Assembly: GCA_021234155.1 (NCBI GenBank)
Contig: JAJEKV010000030.1
Location: forward strand, 2,191,842-2,255,841
Length of the DNA stretch: 64,000 bases
Origin: Isoetes taiwanensis
Lineage: Eukaryota; Streptophyta; Lycopodiopsida; Isoetales; Isoetaceae
Direction of reading: 5' to 3'
Part shown: positions 58,229-64,000 of the stretch, one piece after another
Position numbering within the stretch: the stretch's first letter is position 1
How the letters are laid out: the number at the start of each line of letters is the position of its first letter
Position numbers and translations under genes: made by a program
Notes under the pieces: generated by a model
What the model saw: only the letters and a program-made list of their open reading frames with translations
Told to the model about the DNA's origin: nothing
The model's database searches: none

Positions 58229-58513
58229 CTCCTGCGCCTTCAAGATTTTCACTTCAAGCTCGTTTGCAGATCGCTTGAAGCTTCGTTCAAGCTCGGTTGC
58301 AGATCCCTCCGTGCGCCTTCAAGAGGTCAGCTCCAGCGAGCTAGTTGAAGCTTCGCCACGTTTTTTTAAGTAAGGTGTCTCTTGGAGTCGTTTTTGAAGT
58401 TCTTTTGATTGAGTTCTTTTGTTTCACTTGGTTTGTCTTGTAGTTGTTTTTTAAGTTGTTTTCGTTCTTTAAGTTGTTTTGAAGTTTTTTAAGTTGTGTA
58501 AAATCATAAAGAA

Positions 58514-58676
58514 AAGCATAGTCATAATGGTAAGTTGAGATTGAACCCCACATTAGCAAAAGTTTCTTCCCTCTCGTGTACCGTTTAATTCTTTCCTTTG
58601 TAAGGTATAGATACATTATACAACGAAAAGCAAAGCTATAATGGGAAGTTGATATTGAACCCCACATTAGCAATCA
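58514..58676. repeat. Duplicated ~47-bp segment with GAACCCCACATTAGCA
   Basis: 58514-58560 and 58629-58676 share 'ataatggtaagttgagatt' variants followed by GAACCCCACATTAGCAA. CCCACATTRGC phrases are frequent near plant LTR ends, but nothing else supports an LTR here. Confidence 0.6.
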
Positions 58677-59199
58677 GCTTGTCATCACAACTAAAACACT
58701 CTATTCCATCCATTCTTCCTAGTAGAATTGGTCAAATCCTTAACAAGAAAAATCAGACTTTGCTATTGTCCATGGGTTGGTCCATGTGGACATTCCATTT
58801 TGTTCTTACAAGAAGAAAGCTTATTTAGCAACAAGCAAAACAAAGACCTTCAAAATAAAGGCAATAAATAATAATATCAAACAAATTGAACTAGGGAGAG
58901 TCCGCCCACTTTATTGGCTCCCAAAACTAACTTGTCAGGCCATACGGGTTCGCCCAGGCGAACCCTGAAAATTCGCCCAAGTTGTTATCGTGGCCGATGC
59001 AAACATATATCTTTTCTTAATCTTTTATAACCTTGATCCTAGTTTAATTTGATCTTCAAAGTACACGCCATGTAAATTGCATCCTAAGAAAATGGAAAAA
59101 ATAGCTCGACATTAAAATGTGGCAAATGCCAAAAAATATAAAGACAAGAAATTCTAGAAAAAATTGAGAGTGAACAAACTGCTTATATGTCCAATAAGC

Positions 59200-61324
59200 T
59201 TGTGTTAGTGCTCATGTTCACCTATAATTTAGATATCTATTCGAGACCGCCAACGACCATGTCTTACTCGGATGCGAGTTCGCCCGGTTGGCATGGAGGG
59301 CGTCCCCGCCGGTTGGCCGCAGGCGGCGTTGGTCTTCTGGACGACGGCGACATCGTAGAATGGTACGCCAACTCGCATTATCTTAACCAGCTAGGTCTGT
59401 TGTGTGTGCTTGTTAACCGTATTTGTTTTGTTGCAGGGAATACCACGGCATTTGGTGCCTTGTAAGAAGGGTGACGTCGGTTGAAAGCGCCGGGCCTCTA
59501 CCGTTGCCCAACGATGGATTTGCACCGCACACAGGTGCACTCACTATGTCGACCAGGATACATTCGTGACCACGGATTTTCGGTTCCGGCGTGGCGGAAC
59601 TTAGGGCCACCATCGAGCCACCACCCGGATCTATGGTGGTGGCCCACCGACGACATTAGGGCCACGGTCCGCGACCCGCCAAGTGCGGATAGAGTGGTGT
59701 CGGCGGGAGAGGGCGGCTTCGGCACGCAGAAGATCCGCCAAAGCCGCATTATGTTGGAGGCTGCCGCCCGGTCTGAGAAGCGAGGGAGGCAAGGCGCAAC
59801 AACAATCGCGCTACTGACATGTCCTAACCCGAGGTGGCCTTGGATGCCTTTCCGAGGGTCCGGGCGCCATGTTCCACGAGGCCAGCACACGGCCACGGGG
59901 GGGCCTTGAGAGGATGTAGCCCTTTTTGAAGGTTGCATCGAGCGAGCTAGTGCCGCAGTGGCGTCCGGCAGGAAGCCCCGGACCGCACATGCTCTTCTCA
60001 ATGGCCCGGGCCATTGCACAGGAGGAGGATGGGTGGCCATTTGCCCTGAGAGGCGGGCGCTAGTCGAAGCTCCCTCGGGATAATGGGAGTCTCGGCCCGA
60101 GGTTATGATGAGTCCATCTTCGCCACCGGGCCACGTAGGGGCGGCGTCCACACTCCCCCGATCCCTCCTTCGCCTCGAGAGGAGAGTGAATTGCAGGCCA
60201 ACATGGATGAGTTCGGTCGAGGTAGGGGTCCGAGGTCGGAACCACGGGCTCCTCTCATGGGACAAGTCCCATTTGCCCGCTGATCTCTATATGGCCACCC
60301 CTCCTTCCAACTGGCAGCGGCCGACGGCTGACCCAGCCTAGGGGGCCGCCCAGTCGCCGGCGACATTGTGAGGACCGCAATGCAAAGTACCTGCATGGCA
60401 TGCACACACTTTGACCCTCGCCATTTCGCCTTTTATCGCAGTGTCGAGGGAACTGAGGCATGGATGAGAGACTAAGCACGCGGTTTCTTCATGTACCACC
60501 TTGGAGAGTTTGATAGGCACACCATCTGGAGCTACCTGGTGTGTGTACCCATTCGAGGATGGTCCCAGCCCCACAGAAGGTCGGCACAGTTCCCCGAGCA
60601 CTTGCAAATCCGGCGGGGTTGGGAGCGGTCCCTCTTCGGGAGGAGGTTAGGGTGTTCACCCCACTTCTACGGCCAGCAAATCACCGAGCACCTTGCCGCG
60701 GTCGCGAGCAGGGCGTCGGATAGCGTGGCCACTTGGGTACTGCAGGAGGGCGCCGGGCCAGCATGCGGCGTACAACTCACACTTGACCTCATCGAGGCTT
60801 GCACACCCGATGGACAGTGGGAGGAGGGACACATTCGAGTGCTGATGAGGTACGTGTCCGTTTTAGTTTGTATGTATCGTCCTCGACATCTAACCACTGG
60901 AGTTCCATGTATGCGAAATTTTGCGACACATGCTACCGGCGGAAGCGTCGCGGAGTTGTTGATGGTGGACCCTCGCGTGTCTATCGCGACTACGTCCGGT
61001 CCGGAGACACAGCGTGTCTCACGAGGAGATGCGTCTCGCACCTTCTTTCCCTGGCGAGCATCGATAGGGGTGCACTTTTCCGTGCAGTCCCTAGTGCCCG
61101 TTCTGGTCGACAACAACACATGCGGCATGCATATTGGCTTTATCATGCGGCAGCTCGTGCGATACGTGTGGCAAACCAGGCCGGACACAATTGTGCCGAT
61201 TAGCGGGGGCACGGTACATGGCGCCAAGATGTCGCGGCGGTTTAGGAGTGAGTGGCCTGTAGTAGTCAGCCTGCTTTATTGTAGGGTGTACTGGTACCGA
61301 CAAAGACTCAGTGGTCACTGTTAG
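59200..61324 (+). pseudogene. Ulp1-protease-like gene carried by a MULE-type element
   Basis: The first readable piece (59260-59400) is MSYSDASSPGWHGGRPRRL ... DIVEWYANSHYLNQLGLL. A plausible acceptor TTGTTGCAG at about 59437 leads into GIPRHLVPCKKGDVG. The long frame 60491-61324 (277 codons) ends with VPVLVDNNTCGMHIGFIMRQ, where the Asn/Asp-x-CG motif fits the C48 (Ulp1/SENP) catalytic Cys region, then RRFRSEWPVVVS. Gln and His partners upstream are not clear because frames shift between 59500 and 60900. Plant MULEs that carry Ulp1-like genes are known (Kaonashi-type). The MULE transposase on the opposite strand from 62.3 kb supports the pairing. Confidence 0.5.
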
Positions 61325-61461
61325 TGCTAATTGAGCTTTTTCTAACTAAAAGGTTGCTTAAATGGTTAAATGGTTTACATAGTTACAACTGTCCACTCCA
61401 AAATTATAAAGTGTCACTTGTACAGTACTTAAATCTTGTGTGTAATATTACACATGGAAGG

Positions 61462-61884
61462 TCACTGGGAGGGCGGTGACCTGGGAGCACAGCCTGGCAG
61501 CGGGGGGGCGAGGAAGCAGTCCACAGTGGACTCACACTGGTCACAAGCCCATTCGAACTCGTTCAGGGCTTGTTCGTACCTGGCTCTCAGGTCAGCCACC
61601 TCATCCTTGCTTGCTTCTCGAGGTAAGTTTCGCAGCTTATCTCGAAGCTCGGCCATGGTTGCAATGCTGTCTCTTAGGGCGTCGACTATGCGCCAGCCCT
61701 CTGCTTCACACGAGCAACCGTCCGCTACCTCGTGGTTGAAATCGTACACCTCCAACCACTTGATGTATGCTTTCTCGGCATCACCACTTGTCAAAGCGCA
61801 TGCGTGAACCCCGCCCATCTTCACGCTTGGCGTCCCATCTTTCATTGCCGCATCAATATAAGCGTATGTTAGTTGCGCACACAT
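61462..61884 (-). CDS. Unrecognised 140-residue ORF, probably TE-derived
   Basis: It is a clean open frame from ATG to stop. It has a GDAEKAYIKWLEVYDFNHEV segment, a helical charged middle (RDKLRNLPREASKDEVADLR) and paired Cys (CDQCESTVDC). It lies downstream of the transposase on the same strand. It may be a separate accessory gene or the end of that gene. No family is recognised. Confidence 0.35.
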   Translation of the reverse strand: MCAQLTYAYIDAAMKDGTPSVKMGGVHACALTSGDAEKAYIKWLEVYDFNHEVADGCSCEAEGWRIVDALRDSIATMAELRDKLRNLPREASKDEVADLRARYEQALNEFEWACDQCESTVDCFLAPPLPGCAPRSPPSQ

Positions 61885-62319
61885 GGCGGCAAAAAAGTGT
61901 ACCCTATTACGCTTTTAATGAACCTAATTATGAGTGATGCCCCATCAGCTTCCCCGTGTGGTCCTCGCGCTCGTGCGTGAGGTCGTGGGGTTGGTCCTCG
62001 ACACGGTGGCCCTTGCACGCCATCTGTGGACTCCACTGCGGGCATGTTCTTCTTCGTCTATCGTACCCGCCATGGTAGACGCGGAACTGAACCGGGCCGG
62101 CCGCGTCTCTCTGAATCGGATCGCTGCGAACCTTGGAAATCATGTCACGCGACATTTGGGTCAAGAGCATCGTATTTCGCATGGTGGCTCGTGATTTGCG
62201 GTGTTCTACCATGAGCAACGATCCCATCTGTTGTAGCAACGGATTAGCACATCGGCGCCGTTGGCGGGTGTGGGCGGTTACCATCCCACGTTGCCCCATT
62301 CAGCCAATTGTGATTCAAG

Positions 62320-63930
62320 TACCTACATCGCCTGCAGTGGGGATGTTTGTCCCGAGTCGGGGATGTAACAACCAAACGCCGTTGTGCACTCACCCCTTGT
62401 ATGATGTGGTTTTGTCCGTGAGACAAGTTGAAATTGTGTTAACCGGCGGGTGGTACGCTGCATGCTCGGTTGCTCATCATCATCAACTTTGATGCCCGGG
62501 CAGAGCCACGCTCTCTTTAGCACCTCCCGGCGGGCGTGGCGTGGAGATATTTTTGCTGTGCACGTTTTCGCATGGAACCAACATGCAAGAACATTGCCCG
62601 CAACCTGTTTGCAAAACCATGAGTGTCGTTTTCCATCTAGCGATACAATCAATGCACGCTCATCATACCTGCTCACCGTCTTCCCAACAATGTGGGTCTT
62701 CTGACACGACCTCGGTGATAGCCCGTCTCTCACACCCGTCCATGTCAATGGTGATTGACCTAGGCCTGATTGTGCCCATTCGTTCAAACACAAGACGTAG
62801 TGCTATCTTTAGGGTATGTCGCTGGTGCCCCTCGTCGACCTCTACACTGCAGAGCATGTAAAAGACTGGGAATCCCACACCCCCTTAACCGGTATAATGG
62901 CTCCGATACCGAAACTTCCCAGATTTGTATGCGAAGGTTGAATCCATGGCCCAACCACCGCCGCCGCTCCACCTCACAGCAGCCAACATCCTGTCATCTT
63001 GGATGACTAGGATCCATGGCCTGTCCAACGGATCTGCAGCATTAGGATTCCAGGGCTGGTGAAAAATCACCTTCCCGAAGGCTTTCCAATCGTCAATCCC
63101 GCTCTCAAGGCTTTCCCAGTCCGTACCCAGACTGCAATGTGGTGATATTGAATGACAAAATATTTTCGATTGTGCTCTTATTGAAACAAAAGTATGGACA
63201 ACACCATTGAAACAAAATTATGCACAACATCACAGTATGGAGTCTACGACAACATCACTGCTCCATGGGAAAAGGATTTTCAAGGGATCTTACCGAGTAT
63301 TCTCTGCCGGTATGCCAGTTGCCACACATCCTCCTGCGCCATCGTGAAACGGTATATGACTCGCTCAATTGGGCTTACTGTCCTACGTATTTGCGGTCCC
63401 CGCACTCTTGCGAAGTCCCACGCAGCACGGGTCATTCCAATACTTCTAAGCTCTTGTGCGGCAGCCGCAAGCAGTTCAGGATGCACATGCATGGACCAAT
63501 CCTCCGCATTTGTGAAAGGGTCATGGCGTGTGTTCAGGTGCGACGTATATTCGTGCACCATTTCGATCTTGACACCATTTCCATCTACTTTCAGCGTCCG
63601 CTAAAGCGAAACAAGCATCCTGCGATGCGGCCCGCCGTCGATTTGCCTATCCCCGGGTCCCCCTCCTGCGTGGTTGTCTCCATCGATGGCAGGCATAGTC
63701 ATCCACAACCTCACCCGTTGCAACCCACACGTGTTGATGCCCATGGACCAAACGGACACGATGAGTAGTTTGAAGGTCGATCACCCTTTGCTCGAGGCGG
63801 TCCATGGTGGTCTCTTCACAGTAGTTGAAGTCACTTTCCTTCATGGTGCGGCCACTTTTGCACGTGCACACTTCCATGCACGCCATTATGTATTCCTGCG
63901 GGACGCCATGCCGGCGTAGGCCGATTTTCC
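62320..63930 (-). pseudogene. MULE-type transposase, degenerate, near the window edge
   Basis: Read right to left. 63925-63700 has GVPQEYIMACMEVCTCKSGR (zinc-binding-like N terminus). 63561-63280 has TNAEDWSMHVHPELLAAAAQ and APQIRRTV-like SPIERVIYRFTMAQEDVWQL. 63070-62885 has RPWILVIQDDRMLAAV and GWAMDSTF, with the first candidate catalytic Asp. 62878-62663 has FPVFYMLCSVEVDEGHQ and IRPRSITIDMDGCERRAI (second Asp). 62600-62540 has VLACWFHAKTC. These blocks, in this order, fit the MULE transposases common in non-seed plants. Frames shift at least three times. The N terminus may continue beyond the window. Confidence 0.7.
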
Positions 63931-64000
63931 AATCCTCTGAAATCTTTTGAAACGTGGCAGTGGGGAAGCGATGGATGACGCCATGCCGGCGTAGGCCGAT
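63903..64000. repeat. 24-bp direct repeat at the window edge
   Basis: GACGCCATGCCGGCGTAGGC plus CGAT occurs at about 63902-63925 and again at 63977-64000, 75 bp apart. The second copy is cut by the window end, so an array may continue. The core GCCATGCCGGC is itself partly palindromic. Confidence 0.75.

Larger units (their letters stand above)
57531..58936. repeat. GC-rich block bounded by a 34-bp direct repeat
   Basis: CGCCCACTTTATTGGCTCCC followed by RAAACTAACTTGTC occurs at 57531-57564 and 58903-58936 with one difference. Between them are many dyads built from GGGTT...GAACCC (57575, 57868, 57975, 58083, 58158). A further dyad follows at 58947. This may be one element with short direct ends, or nested insertions sharing a target or terminal motif. 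No protein is recognised. Confidence 0.55.

Noticed and set aside
59498-60265. 255-codon minus-strand frame
   Set aside because: It is antisense to the Ulp1-like gene region in GC-rich DNA, with no domain. It is probably a shadow frame.

Overview
The window is nuclear DNA from a land plant, most likely a fern or another non-seed vascular plant. The lineage is an inference. The evidence is GT-AG introns, a plastid ribosomal protein with an N-terminal transit peptide, PLS/E-type pentatricopeptide-repeat (PPR) fragments, and a very dense layer of decayed transposons. No bacterial operon structure is present.

Only a few host genes look real. At 11.1-13.9 kb two genes stand head to head. The minus-strand gene encodes a membrane-anchored alpha/beta-hydrolase-like protein and carries two one-base homopolymer frameshifts. 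The plus-strand gene encodes a 129-residue coiled-coil protein in three exons that splice cleanly. At 45.06-46.09 kb on the minus strand lies an intact three-exon gene for plastid ribosomal protein bL35 (144 residues). Two exons near 54.6-54.9 kb join in frame and probably belong to an unrecognised plus-strand host gene. A HAD-hydrolase pseudogene lies at 50.6-51.2 kb and PPR fragments lie near 26-27, 31.6-32 and 53.9 kb.

The rest is mobile DNA. 1-2.95 kb is GC-rich, stop-riddled sequence. 3.0-3.9 kb has three copies of a retroelement-like unit. 5.9-7.3 kb has a pair of diverged direct repeats. LINE ends with a TTCTA-type pentanucleotide tail lie at 7.6-8.4, 17.7, 22.2-22.7 and 36.5-37.5 kb. 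14.1-17.3 kb is a complete Mutator-like element with long terminal inverted repeats (TIRs) and a perfect 9-bp target duplication. 32.8-38.5 kb is a thicket of poly(A) LINE remnants. 38.6-42.8 kb holds LTR pieces, a tRNA-iMet primer-binding site, a 30-bp minisatellite and a decayed Ty1/copia polyprotein. 53.04-53.42 kb is a small palindromic MITE. 57.5-59 kb is a GC-rich block full of GGGTTCGCCC-type dyads. 59.2-64 kb holds a Ulp1-protease-like reading frame on + and a MULE-type transposase on -.

The most interesting object is a 12.7-kb candidate DNA transposon at 20148-32846. It is bounded by perfect 26-bp TIRs and a 4-bp duplication (CACA). It holds, on the minus strand, a spliced gene with the D...D...D/E layout of an uncharacterised RNase-H-fold transposase-like family. 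On the plus strand it holds a large broken gene joining a basic N terminus, coiled coils, a RING-H2 finger and an FCP1/NIF-like HAD phosphatase domain. It also contains two PPR fragments and shared GTAC-rich repeat arrays. The 4-bp duplication fits the Sola superfamily, but that assignment is a hypothesis.
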